Shown: positions 7,452 through 13,069 of the stretch, piece by piece
Numbering within the stretch: position 1 is the first letter of the stretch
Layout: every line of letters begins with the position of its first letter
Origin: an uncultured Eubacterium sp.
GTDB lineage: Bacteria > Bacillota > Clostridia > Lachnospirales > Lachnospiraceae
Length of the DNA: 13,069 bases
Direction of reading: 5' to 3'
Assembly: GCA_937915825.1 (NCBI GenBank)
Contig: CALGGT010000052.1
Location: forward strand, 1-13,069
Translations under genes and position numbers: made by a program
The notes under the pieces: generated by a model
The model's database searches: none
Seen by the model: the letters and a program-made list of their open reading frames with translations, nothing else
Told to the model about the DNA's origin: nothing

Positions 7452-8747
7452 ATGAAACGTTTGATATACAAGAGATTATTAGAATGGAAAAACGATCCGA
7501 ATCGAAAACCACTTATATTAAATGGTGCACGTCAGGTTGGAAAAACATGGATCCTGAAAGAGTTTGGTGCCAAGGAATATGCGAATGTTGCGTATATAAA
7601 TTGTGACGAAATAGAAGAAATGAAAACAATCTTTTTTGACTTTCATACTGAGAGGTTGATACGTAGCTTTTCCGTGTTGTCAGGGGAAGTAATAAAACCG
7701 AACGAAACACTGATCGTGTTGGATGAGATTCAGACTGTTTCGTTGGGACTTACTTCATTAAAATATTTTTGCGAAAAGGCGCCCCAGTATCATATCGTAG
7801 TGGCTGGAAGTCTGCTTGGTATTGGATTACATGAGTCTACTGGATTTCCGGTTGGAAAAGTGAAAAAGATGAACCTGTATCCACTATCTTTTAAAGAGTT
7901 TTTGATGGCACTGGACCAGGATATTCTTATTCATGCGATGGAAGATCATCGATGGATGGAACTCTCGTCCTTTAAAAGTAAATTTATTGAATTGCTGCGT
8001 CAATATTATTATGTCGGAGGGATGCCGGAGGTTGTAAATTCCTATGTCAAGCATCGGAACGTCCTTGAAGTAAGGGGGATTCAAAAACAAATATTGGCGG
8101 ATTACAGACGTGATTTTTCAAAGCATATTCCAGCGGATATACTTCCAAAGGTAAACCTGGTTTGGGACGCGGTACCGGCTCAATTGGCCAAAGAAAACAA
8201 GAAGTTTATATATAGTGCGATCAAAAAAGGTGGAAGGGCAAAAGAATTTGAAAATGCAATTCAGTGGTTAGTTGATGCAGGGCTTGTATATAAAGTTGTA
8301 AGGGTTTCAAAGGTTGAGAAACCATTGAAGTTCTACGAAGACTTAGATGGATTTAAACTATTTTTTGTAGATCTGGGATTGCTGGGAGCGTTGACCGATG
8401 TGGATTCGAAAGATGTATTGATCAACAATCATGTATTTACCGAATACAAGGGAGCTTTTGTAGAACAATATGTATTGCAGGAATTAACGTCCCTCAACAA
8501 GCCAATCTACTACTATTCAAAGGAAGGGGCGCAGCTTGAATTGGATTTTATCATTCAAAAATATAACGTATATCCCATAGAAGTGAAGGCCGAAGAAAAC
8601 CTACGATCAAAGAGTTTAAGAACGGTCTATGATCGGAACAATCATCTAAAGCCGGTTCGATTTTCAATGAGTGAATATAGAGAACAAGATTGGATGGTGA
8701 ATGTTCCCTTGTATCTTGTGGCTGAATGGATGGAATCTGTTGAGTAA
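7452..8747 (+). CDS. AAA_14/DUF4143 family ATPase with PD-(D/E)xK-like C-terminus
   Basis: This 431-residue protein has an N-terminal P-loop ATPase domain with Walker A GARQVGKT (25-32) and Walker B LIVLDEIQ (D91, E92), followed by VVAGSLLG, typical of AAA_14. The C-terminal half matches the DUF4143 region and ends in a pattern like the PD-(D/E)xK nuclease fold: D365 (LELDFII), then E377 and K379 (PIEVKA). Such proteins are common, often in several copies per genome, in anaerobic Bacteria and Archaea. Their role is not settled; nucleic-acid or mobile-element-related functions have been suggested. It has its own promoter and terminator and, by eye, is more AT-rich than its neighbours. It therefore looks like a separate and perhaps horizontally acquired unit. 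Active nuclease function is inference only. Confidence 0.92.
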   Translation: MKRLIYKRLLEWKNDPNRKPLILNGARQVGKTWILKEFGAKEYANVAYINCDEIEEMKTIFFDFHTERLIRSFSVLSGEVIKPNETLIVLDEIQTVSLGLTSLKYFCEKAPQYHIVVAGSLLGIGLHESTGFPVGKVKKMNLYPLSFKEFLMALDQDILIHAMEDHRWMELSSFKSKFIELLRQYYYVGGMPEVVNSYVKHRNVLEVRGIQKQILADYRRDFSKHIPADILPKVNLVWDAVPAQLAKENKKFIYSAIKKGGRAKEFENAIQWLVDAGLVYKVVRVSKVEKPLKFYEDLDGFKLFFVDLGLLGALTDVDSKDVLINNHVFTEYKGAFVEQYVLQELTSLNKPIYYYSKEGAQLELDFIIQKYNVYPIEVKAEENLRSKSLRTVYDRNNHLKPVRFSMSEYREQDWMVNVPLYLVAEWMESVE

Positions 8748-8764
8748 GAATGGAATTTAAAAAG

Positions 8765-8804
8765 CCGATGGAGAAAATAATATTTTTGCTCCATCGGTTT
8801 TGTT
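8765..8804 (+). terminator. Rho-independent terminator after the ATPase gene
   Basis: CCGATGGAG (8765-8773) pairs perfectly with CTCCATCGG (8789-8797), and TTTTGTT follows. The AT-rich loop can pair further. The site is 17 bases after the stop codon. The upstream AAAA run means it may also work from the other side. Confidence 0.87.
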
Positions 8805-8807
8805 CGT

Positions 8808-8867
8808 TACGATTCAAAGTCCCAATCATTTGGGGCAGGGCTGATACCATGCTGGTAAGGAATCGTA
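8808..8867. other. Predicted three-way-junction structured element
   Basis: An outer 8-base stem TACGATTC (8808-8815) with GAATCGTA (8860-8867) encloses two hairpins. One is GTCCCA with TGGGGC (8819-8824 and 8831-8836, one G-T pair). The other is TACCA with TGGTA (8845-8849 and 8853-8857). The element lies between the ATPase terminator and the iron-operon promoter, where no gene is expected. It could be a small RNA, a remnant of a small mobile element, or a dispersed intergenic repeat. No known RNA family was recognised, and the strand is uncertain. Confidence 0.45.
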
Positions 8868-8898
8868 GTAAAAATTTAATTTTTTTTCGAAAGGTGAC

Positions 8899-8926
8899 TT
8901 GACAAAAGTTAGTTATATGATACAAT
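8899..8926 (+). promoter_or_regulatory. Promoter of the iron-uptake operon
   Basis: TTGACA (8899-8904) and TACAAT (8921-8926) are 16 bases apart, and TGA directly before the -10 forms an extended -10 element. The A/T tract at 8870-8888, including eight T, lies just upstream and could act as an UP element. Transcription would begin near 8933, giving a leader of about 125 bases before the DUF4418 gene. Confidence 0.83.
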
Positions 8927-8941
8927 GAATGTGTTTGTGAG

Positions 8942-8959
8942 TAAGTTATTCCTAACTTA
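8942..8959. promoter_or_regulatory. Palindrome just downstream of the iron-operon promoter (possible operator or RNA hairpin)
   Basis: TAAGTTA (8942-8948) and TAACTTA (8953-8959) form a perfect 7-base inverted repeat with a 4-base centre. A further half-site, AAGTTAG (8906-8912), lies between the -35 and -10 boxes. The arms resemble DtxR/IdeR half-sites (GTTAG), but the centre is one base longer than in the classical DtxR box, and it is not a Fur box. Position and the iron genes downstream suggest metal-dependent repression. In RNA the same bases would form a stem with a UUCC tetraloop. Confidence 0.5.
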
Positions 8960-9046
8960 TGAAGATTTGGGCGAAGGCCTACAGACAGCGTAATAAGCGT
9001 ATGACGTGTAACAACATGTAGAGTAGAACAACCGTGAAAGGGACTT
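8960..9046 (+). other. Leader region of the iron operon, possibly structured
   Basis: This stretch of the 5' leader contains local pairing such as ACGTGT with ACATGT (about 9004-9019) and CTACA with TGTAG. I could not match it to a known riboswitch class, including the Mn2+ and NiCo/Fe2+ (czcD) types and T-box leaders. No credible small reading frame was seen. It may simply be an untranslated spacer. Confidence 0.3.
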
Positions 9047-9058
9047 AGAGGTGTTATT

Positions 9059-9487
9059 ATGAGGAATCTTAGAATCGTACAGGTGGCAGCAGGTATTTTA
9101 TCTTTATTATTTAGTTTCGGAGTTATGACTGTTTTCTCCGCTTGCGGACAAAAAGAGGGAGCCTGGATGCATTGCCACACGGTACAGTTAAATTTATGTG
9201 TATTAGGAATGTTTATTTTTGCGCTATCGATGATCACTTCTGTGCTTGAGAATCGTATCGTTAAGATCGTGCTGAATGGGATTGGAATCGTAGCATCGAT
9301 TGTTGTGATCATTATGCCCCATGTATCAAAGATGTGCATGATGAACACCATGCATTGCCACAGTGTGATGAAGCCGTTTGCCGGTGTCATGGGAGGGATT
9401 CTTCTTCTGGTATTACTGGCAGCCTGTATCTTAACGGTATTAGATCTTTTAAAGAACAAAGAGAAGCCGGCAACCGAGCAGGAATAA
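9059..9487 (+). CDS. DUF4418 family membrane protein with two MHCH motifs
   Basis: This 142-residue protein has four membrane segments (about 7-28, 44-63, 67-87 and 107-128) and fits the DUF4418 family. Two similar motifs follow segments 1 and 3: C29 with M37-H-C-H40, and C93 with M98-H-C-H101. With the N-terminus inside, both would lie on the outer face, close together. Cys, His and Met side chains of this type suggest metal binding. It is the first gene of the operon, directly upstream of an FTR1 iron permease, which supports a link to metal uptake or sensing. The start follows AGAGGTG (9047-9053). The function of the family has not been established. Confidence 0.87.
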   Translation: MRNLRIVQVAAGILSLLFSFGVMTVFSACGQKEGAWMHCHTVQLNLCVLGMFIFALSMITSVLENRIVKIVLNGIGIVASIVVIIMPHVSKMCMMNTMHCHSVMKPFAGVMGGILLLVLLAACILTVLDLLKNKEKPATEQE

Positions 9488-9545
9488 ATAAAAAGAAGAA
9501 TCGCGTAGAGATCCCGGGAGTTGCGTGGGGACGGTGGGGATTCAG

Positions 9546-9552
9546 AAAGGAG
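9546..9552 (+). promoter_or_regulatory. Ribosome binding site that fixes the FTR1 start
   Basis: AAAGGAG lies 9 bases before the ATG at 9562, and the protein from that ATG begins with a proper signal peptide. The frame is open back to 9334, but that part overlaps the DUF4418 gene in another frame and encodes no plausible domain. Confidence 0.85.
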
Positions 9553-9561
9553 TCGAAAAAC

Positions 9562-11337
9562 ATGCAAAAAGCACGTATTTGGACGAAGAAGTTAGACGTA
9601 ACCCGTATGGGATTGGCACTTCTTCTAATCTTGGTGTTATTTGCAAGACCTTGCATAACGTGGGCCGATACCTATTATGGTAGTTGGAATGAATATGCAA
9701 GCGCGAACAAACTTACCAGCAAATATACGTATAATCAAGTGGTGGATGGAATGGAGAAGGCGATGACGGCCGCTGTAGAGTCTTATCAGGCCGGAGACAG
9801 CGAGAAGGCTTTGTCACAGATCGCGGATGTAAAGAACAGTTATTGGAGTGGTTCGGGATTTAAGATCGAGATTCAGAAGCAGTTGCCTTCTGCCAGTAAG
9901 AAAACGTTAGAGACCGATTTCAGCGAATGCAATCGTGCGATTAAAGAAGGGAAGACGGTGGACGAATTCTCCACTGTGAAAGATACCCTGATCGCAGATT
10001 TAAGACTGTCTGCGAATAAGTTGGACGGTGTGGAAACGGAGATGGAAATTTCCGAGGAAGGTGAAAGCGAGGCTACCAAGTACTATAAGGAACAATATTA
10101 CGCAACCTGGGAAGATTATTCCAAGGCGGCGGGAATCGGTTCCGATTGGACCTGGAACGATGTGGCAGACGCCATGACCGAAGTGTTCCGCATAGCCAAA
10201 CAAAAATACGAAGAGAATGACCTGCAGGGTGCCTATAATTGTGTGAATGACGGGTATTACGGGTTTTATGAGACCACGGGATTTGAGCGAAATGCCATGG
10301 GATATATTTCCGGGGCCAGAAAATCCGAGGTGGAATTACAATTTTCCGCTTGCAAATCCGAGACCAAGGGCGGAAGTAAAGAAGAATTTGTGAAACAAGT
10401 GGATATTCTCCGAACCATGATCCGTACCGATGCCAACAAATTAGATGGAGTGGATGACAACGGGGAAAGTACGGGAACCAGTCGTTCCGCCGGTGTGGCA
10501 ACCTTTATTGCCTGCTTTACGATTCTGTTACGTGAAGGATTTGAGGCAATTCTGGTAGTCGGTGCCATCATTGCGTATCTGGTTAAGATTGCCGGAGAGG
10601 ATATGGAGAATCGAAAGAGATTGCTTCGTCCGGTTTATACCGGCGCGATCCTGGGCGTGTTGCTGAGTTTCCTATCTGCCTGGTTGTTAAATCTGTTAAA
10701 ACTTGCCAACAGCGCATCGCAAGAAGTGATCGAGGGGGTAACTGCCTTGATCGCTGTCGTTGTTCTGTTCTGGGTTAGTAACTGGATGGTTTCCAAGTCC
10801 GAATCCAAGGCTTGGGACGCCTATATTAAGAAGAAAGTAGGAAAGGCTTCGGAGAAGGGGAGTTCCTTTGCACTGGCGTTCACGGCATTTTTAGCCGTAT
10901 ATCGTGAAGGTGCCGAGGTGATCCTATTCTATCAACCCCTGCTAAACGGTAAGAATACAAACATGGTTTGGATCGGTTTTGCCGTGGGATGCGTCTGCCT
11001 GGTATTTGTATATCTGGCCATTCGCTACCTGTCTGTGCGCTTGCCTTTGAAACCGTTCTTCTTAGCCACCAGTATCTTAATGTCAATTATGGCCATCGCA
11101 TTCCTTGGCGGAGGCATTAAGGAATTGATCGAAGGCGACGTGCTGTCCATGCATTCACCGGCATGGGTTTCCTGGATCCCGTCCAATTCCGTATTGGAAG
11201 TTTTGGGAATCTATCCTTGCGTCGAAACGGTGATCCCACAGTTGATCCTTCTCGCGATCACGGTGGTAACCTTTGTTTATTGGGTTCGTAAGAATCAGGC
11301 GATCGTGCGGGAAAATGCCGCTCAGGAAGAAGCGTGA
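9562..11337 (+). CDS. FTR1-family iron permease with duplicated extracytoplasmic domain
   Basis: This 591-residue protein begins with a signal peptide (hydrophobic 15-30, likely cleavage after A35, ITWA-DT). Two homologous extracytoplasmic repeats follow, about 38-156 and 179-296. Both start with a YY..W..Y pattern and end in ANKLDGV, offset by about 140 residues. The membrane part from about 310 has about seven segments and the two hallmark iron motifs of FTR1/EfeU permeases, REGFE (324-328) and REGAE (448-452). Family members import iron across the cytoplasmic membrane, usually with a partner protein that binds or oxidises the metal. Here the likely partners are the P19-type lipoprotein and the DUF2318 protein encoded next. 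The gene starts 74 bases after the DUF4418 stop with no terminator between, so the two are probably co-transcribed. Confidence 0.93.
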   Translation: MQKARIWTKKLDVTRMGLALLLILVLFARPCITWADTYYGSWNEYASANKLTSKYTYNQVVDGMEKAMTAAVESYQAGDSEKALSQIADVKNSYWSGSGFKIEIQKQLPSASKKTLETDFSECNRAIKEGKTVDEFSTVKDTLIADLRLSANKLDGVETEMEISEEGESEATKYYKEQYYATWEDYSKAAGIGSDWTWNDVADAMTEVFRIAKQKYEENDLQGAYNCVNDGYYGFYETTGFERNAMGYISGARKSEVELQFSACKSETKGGSKEEFVKQVDILRTMIRTDANKLDGVDDNGESTGTSRSAGVATFIACFTILLREGFEAILVVGAIIAYLVKIAGEDMENRKRLLRPVYTGAILGVLLSFLSAWLLNLLKLANSASQEVIEGVTALIAVVVLFWVSNWMVSKSESKAWDAYIKKKVGKASEKGSSFALAFTAFLAVYREGAEVILFYQPLLNGKNTNMVWIGFAVGCVCLVFVYLAIRYLSVRLPLKPFFLATSILMSIMAIAFLGGGIKELIEGDVLSMHSPAWVSWIPSNSVLEVLGIYPCVETVIPQLILLAITVVTFVYWVRKNQAIVRENAAQEEA

Positions 11338-11357
11338 TCGAAAATTGTTGGGAGTTT

Positions 11358-11413
11358 GAATCCCTGGATTTGGATTCTTTTAAATCTTGTATGAAAAGAC
11401 AGGGGTCTTTCAT
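11358..11413 (+). other. Two weak hairpins in the FTR1-lipoprotein gap
   Basis: GAATCC (11358-11363) pairs with GGATTC (11372-11377) and is followed by TTTT. A second stem pairs 11391-11400 with 11405-11413, with one bulged A and the loop AGGG. Both are short. They could reduce read-through or protect mRNA ends, giving unequal expression within the operon. A strong terminator is not supported, and no clear second promoter was seen. Confidence 0.4.
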
Positions 11414-11440
11414 AAATATATTGTCATTTTATTAAAGTTA

Positions 11441-11445
11441 GGAGG
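11441..11445 (+). promoter_or_regulatory. Strong ribosome binding site of the lipoprotein gene
   Basis: GGAGG in TTAGGAGGAAT lies 7 bases before the ATG at 11453. This rules out the in-frame ATG at 11387, which would add 22 residues ahead of the signal peptide. The strength of the site fits an abundant surface lipoprotein. Confidence 0.88.
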
Positions 11446-11452
11446 AATAAAA

Positions 11453-12091
11453 ATGATGAGAAAAAAATTAATGGCCATGATGTTGGTTGGAGCATTGGCT
11501 GTGACCGGATTCACAGGTTGTGCAAATAGTAACAGCTCTAAGACATCCAACAACGATCAGAAGTCCGAGGAAGTTGTAACAGAAACCAAGGAAGATGCAG
11601 CTGCCGGAGATGCAGGGTTTGTTGAGAACGAGATCTTCAGCGATGAGGAATTGGATTTCTTAAATCTTTCCGCTGTATGGTTCCAGGCAGTACCCATGGA
11701 AAATGAGACAACTTCTTACAAAGCAGAAGATGCAGATATTCACTTGGAGGCGGATATTTCTGCTCTTGAGAATGATTTGGGTTATGGGAAAGGTGACTGG
11801 ATCCCTTACTTGACCGTAAACTATCAAATCAATGATTCCAAGGATGGTAAGGAAGTAACATCCGGTACATTTATGGAAATGGCTGCATCCGATGGTCCTC
11901 ACTATGGTAACAATATCAAATTGGATCCGGGTACCTATGATCTTACGATCACCATTAAGAGCCCCGGTGAGAATGGATATTTGATCCACTCGGATTCCGA
12001 GACCGGCCCTGGCGGATCTTTGAAAGATCATTTCAAGGATGGTAACCTTTCCTATACATTTAAGAACTGGAAGTTTGCCGGATTAGAGTAA
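11453..12091 (+). CDS. P19/Tp34-type iron-binding lipoprotein
   Basis: This 212-residue lipoprotein has a signal sequence ending in TGFTGC, with the lipidated cysteine at C23, then a low-complexity Ser/Asn/Glu linker to about residue 60. The rest matches the Fe2+ transport protein family PF10634 (Campylobacter P19, Treponema Tp34). The P19 metal ligands appear to be present with the same spacing: H97 and E99 (DIHLEADI), M143 (FMEM), H150 (SDGPHYG) and H179 (LIHSDSETG). The segment GKGDWIPYLTVNY is also typical. Anchored outside the membrane, it should capture iron (and possibly copper) for the FTR1 permease encoded upstream. The usual MPM stretch reads MEM here. A second in-frame ATG directly follows the first. 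Confidence 0.93.
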   Translation: MMRKKLMAMMLVGALAVTGFTGCANSNSSKTSNNDQKSEEVVTETKEDAAAGDAGFVENEIFSDEELDFLNLSAVWFQAVPMENETTSYKAEDADIHLEADISALENDLGYGKGDWIPYLTVNYQINDSKDGKEVTSGTFMEMAASDGPHYGNNIKLDPGTYDLTITIKSPGENGYLIHSDSETGPGGSLKDHFKDGNLSYTFKNWKFAGLE

Positions 12092-12127
12092 TTCTAATTT
12101 GAAATACATTTACAGTTTTAAATAAGA

Positions 12128-12175
12128 AAATTGCGGGGAGCGATGCGCCATTTTGGTGCATCGCATTCGCAATTT
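12128..12175. terminator. Long intercistronic hairpin, terminator-like in either direction
   Basis: An outer stem AAATTGCG (12128-12135) with CGCAATTT (12168-12175) and an inner 10-base stem (12140-12149 with 12155-12164, one G-T pair, ATTTT loop) form a strong hairpin. The T-tract on the + strand is weak (ATTTATAAAA), while the opposite strand has a better one. As the next gene belongs to the same system, it may be a partial terminator or mRNA-stabilising structure that lowers downstream expression. Confidence 0.7.
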
Positions 12176-12202
12176 ATAAAAGATTGATGGGGAGAAGCGA
12201 TC

Positions 12203-13069
12203 ATGCTTACGTATTTGATAATTGTGGTTCGTACGATGGCCATGGCAGTTGTGCTGGGCGGATTGATCTTAGGACGTATGAATCATGGAAAAAGTAACAT
12301 TTATAAAAGAATTCTTATCGTATGTTTGGGAGTGGGAATTGTCCTATCCATGGTGGATGCATATTTTCATAACGCGACCAGTATGTTGGATTCGGCCATT
12401 GTAAAGGGGTGGATCTATGGGATCAGCATTGTGGCCTGGCTGGGATTTCTCGTATGCATCCTGATCCAAAAGGTTCAAAAGAAAGAAAAAAATACGATCC
12501 TGGATGGGCTTGAAGCCGGTTGTGCAGGGATCACGTTAGGGGCGGCGACCATTTATGCCCTGTCGGAGGTATGGCCCTTGCCGTACCATATTCTGCAGTC
12601 GGAAGGAACCATTCTGTCTACGGATTTCCTTATGGGATTGATCGGCGTTATCCTGGGGATTATTGTTACGGTGGTTATGGGACTTGCCGTTTTAAGATCC
12701 ATAGAAAAGTGTCCGACTGGAATTGCAACCGTGGTCCTGGTTTTGCAAATGACCATAAATATTCTTGTAAAATCTTCCGGCCTTATTTCTGTATTTTTCC
12801 AAAAAAGAGTGTTAACCGCCAGCCCTTTTTTATTTGATTATACGATCTTTGTTAAGAATCATGAAGATGTGTTTATTTTTTTGTCCTTGTTATTGGCTGT
12901 TGCGGTAGGAGTGATCCAATGGGGATTCAGTTTCAAACAGAAGGAGCCGTACCGGAATCCCGCCGAACATCGGTTGATTCGCGCCAAATGGCGGAGGATC
13001 CGAAGATGGGCAACCACCATTGGGATCACCGGTGTAATGTGTGTACTTACCTTAACGGTACTTCAAAAA
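12203..13069 (+). CDS. DUF2318-type iron-transport membrane protein (3' partial)
   Basis: The frame is open from the ATG at 12203 to the window end (289 codons). GGGGAG (12189-12194) precedes it by 8 bases. The visible part is almost wholly membrane protein, with about eight hydrophobic segments (about 2-24, 34-55, 68-89, 100-126, 138-160, 168-192, 215-237 and 269-287). A basic stretch before the last segment (HRLIRAKWRRIRRWA) should lie inside. Size, topology and position right after FTR1 and P19 match the membrane part of Fe-S-containing DUF2318 proteins (Campylobacter Cj1660-like). Their cysteine-rich DUF2318 domain would follow in the missing part. It probably helps to reduce or hand over iron to the permease. 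The family call rests on context as much as on sequence. Confidence 0.75.
   Translation, partial: MLTYLIIVVRTMAMAVVLGGLILGRMNHGKSNIYKRILIVCLGVGIVLSMVDAYFHNATSMLDSAIVKGWIYGISIVAWLGFLVCILIQKVQKKEKNTILDGLEAGCAGITLGAATIYALSEVWPLPYHILQSEGTILSTDFLMGLIGVILGIIVTVVMGLAVLRSIEKCPTGIATVVLVLQMTINILVKSSGLISVFFQKRVLTASPFLFDYTIFVKNHEDVFIFLSLLLAVAVGVIQWGFSFKQKEPYRNPAEHRLIRAKWRRIRRWATTIGITGVMCVLTLTVLQK

Noticed and set aside
8905..8960. Classical Fur box at the iron promoter
   Set aside because: The palindrome arms (TAAGTTA) do not match the GATAAT/ATTATC pattern; a DtxR-like or unknown site is closer.
8960..9058. T-box, Mn2+ or NiCo (czcD) riboswitch
   Set aside because: The diagnostic conserved sequences of these classes were not found, so no RNA family is assigned.
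9334..9561. N-terminal extension of the FTR1 permease
   Set aside because: It overlaps DUF4418 in another frame and would bury the signal peptide; the AAAGGAG site supports 9562.
8551..9567. Long open frame of 338 codons on the - strand
   Set aside because: It overlaps the ATPase end, a terminator, a promoter and the whole DUF4418 gene. It has no ribosome site and no recognisable domain. It is a mirror of coding bias on the + strand.
12520..12837. + strand frame of 105 codons
   Set aside because: It is a shadow of the DUF2318-type membrane gene, whose own frame is open from 12203 to the window end.

Overview
The window looks like chromosomal DNA from a Gram-positive gut anaerobe of the class Clostridia, most likely Lachnospiraceae. 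This is inferred from strong GGAGG-type ribosome binding sites, moderate GC, and the protein families present: PAS hybrid kinases, C_GCAxxG_C_C, DUF4418, and a P19/FTR1 iron system with DUF2318. No rRNA or tRNA gene was seen, and all supported genes lie on the + strand.

Region 1 (1-7322) is one tightly packed run of five genes with gaps of 2-15 bases. It starts with the 3' part of a PAS-containing hybrid histidine kinase with two receiver domains. Next is a protein in which a complete APC-type amino-acid permease is joined to a histidine kinase and a receiver domain. Then come a small protein of unknown function, a metallo-beta-lactamase-fold hydrolase and a C_GCAxxG_C_C cysteine-rich protein. 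The two kinases probably form a signalling unit that senses a small molecule (an amino acid or similar) together with PAS-type input. No HPt protein or DNA-binding response regulator is visible, so the output is unknown.

Region 2 (7302-8803) looks like a self-contained cassette. Four copies of a 22-base direct repeat sit exactly 33 bases apart. The last copy lies between the -35 and -10 boxes of a near-consensus promoter that drives an AAA_14/DUF4143 ATPase, and a strong terminator follows the gene. The first repeat copy also encodes the last codons and stop of the C_GCAxxG gene. The array resembles a multi-site operator placed for helical-face binding and is the most unusual signal in the window.

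Region 3 (8804-13069) is an iron-uptake operon. A structured intergenic element and an extended -10 promoter are followed by a palindrome and a leader of about 125 bases. The genes are a DUF4418 membrane protein with two MHCH motifs, an FTR1-type iron permease with a duplicated extracytoplasmic domain, a P19/Tp34-type iron-binding lipoprotein, a hairpin, and the membrane part of a DUF2318 protein that runs off the window. The order FTR1, P19, DUF2318 matches the bacterial P19/FTR1 iron systems, in which ABC-type components and a thioredoxin-like protein usually follow.
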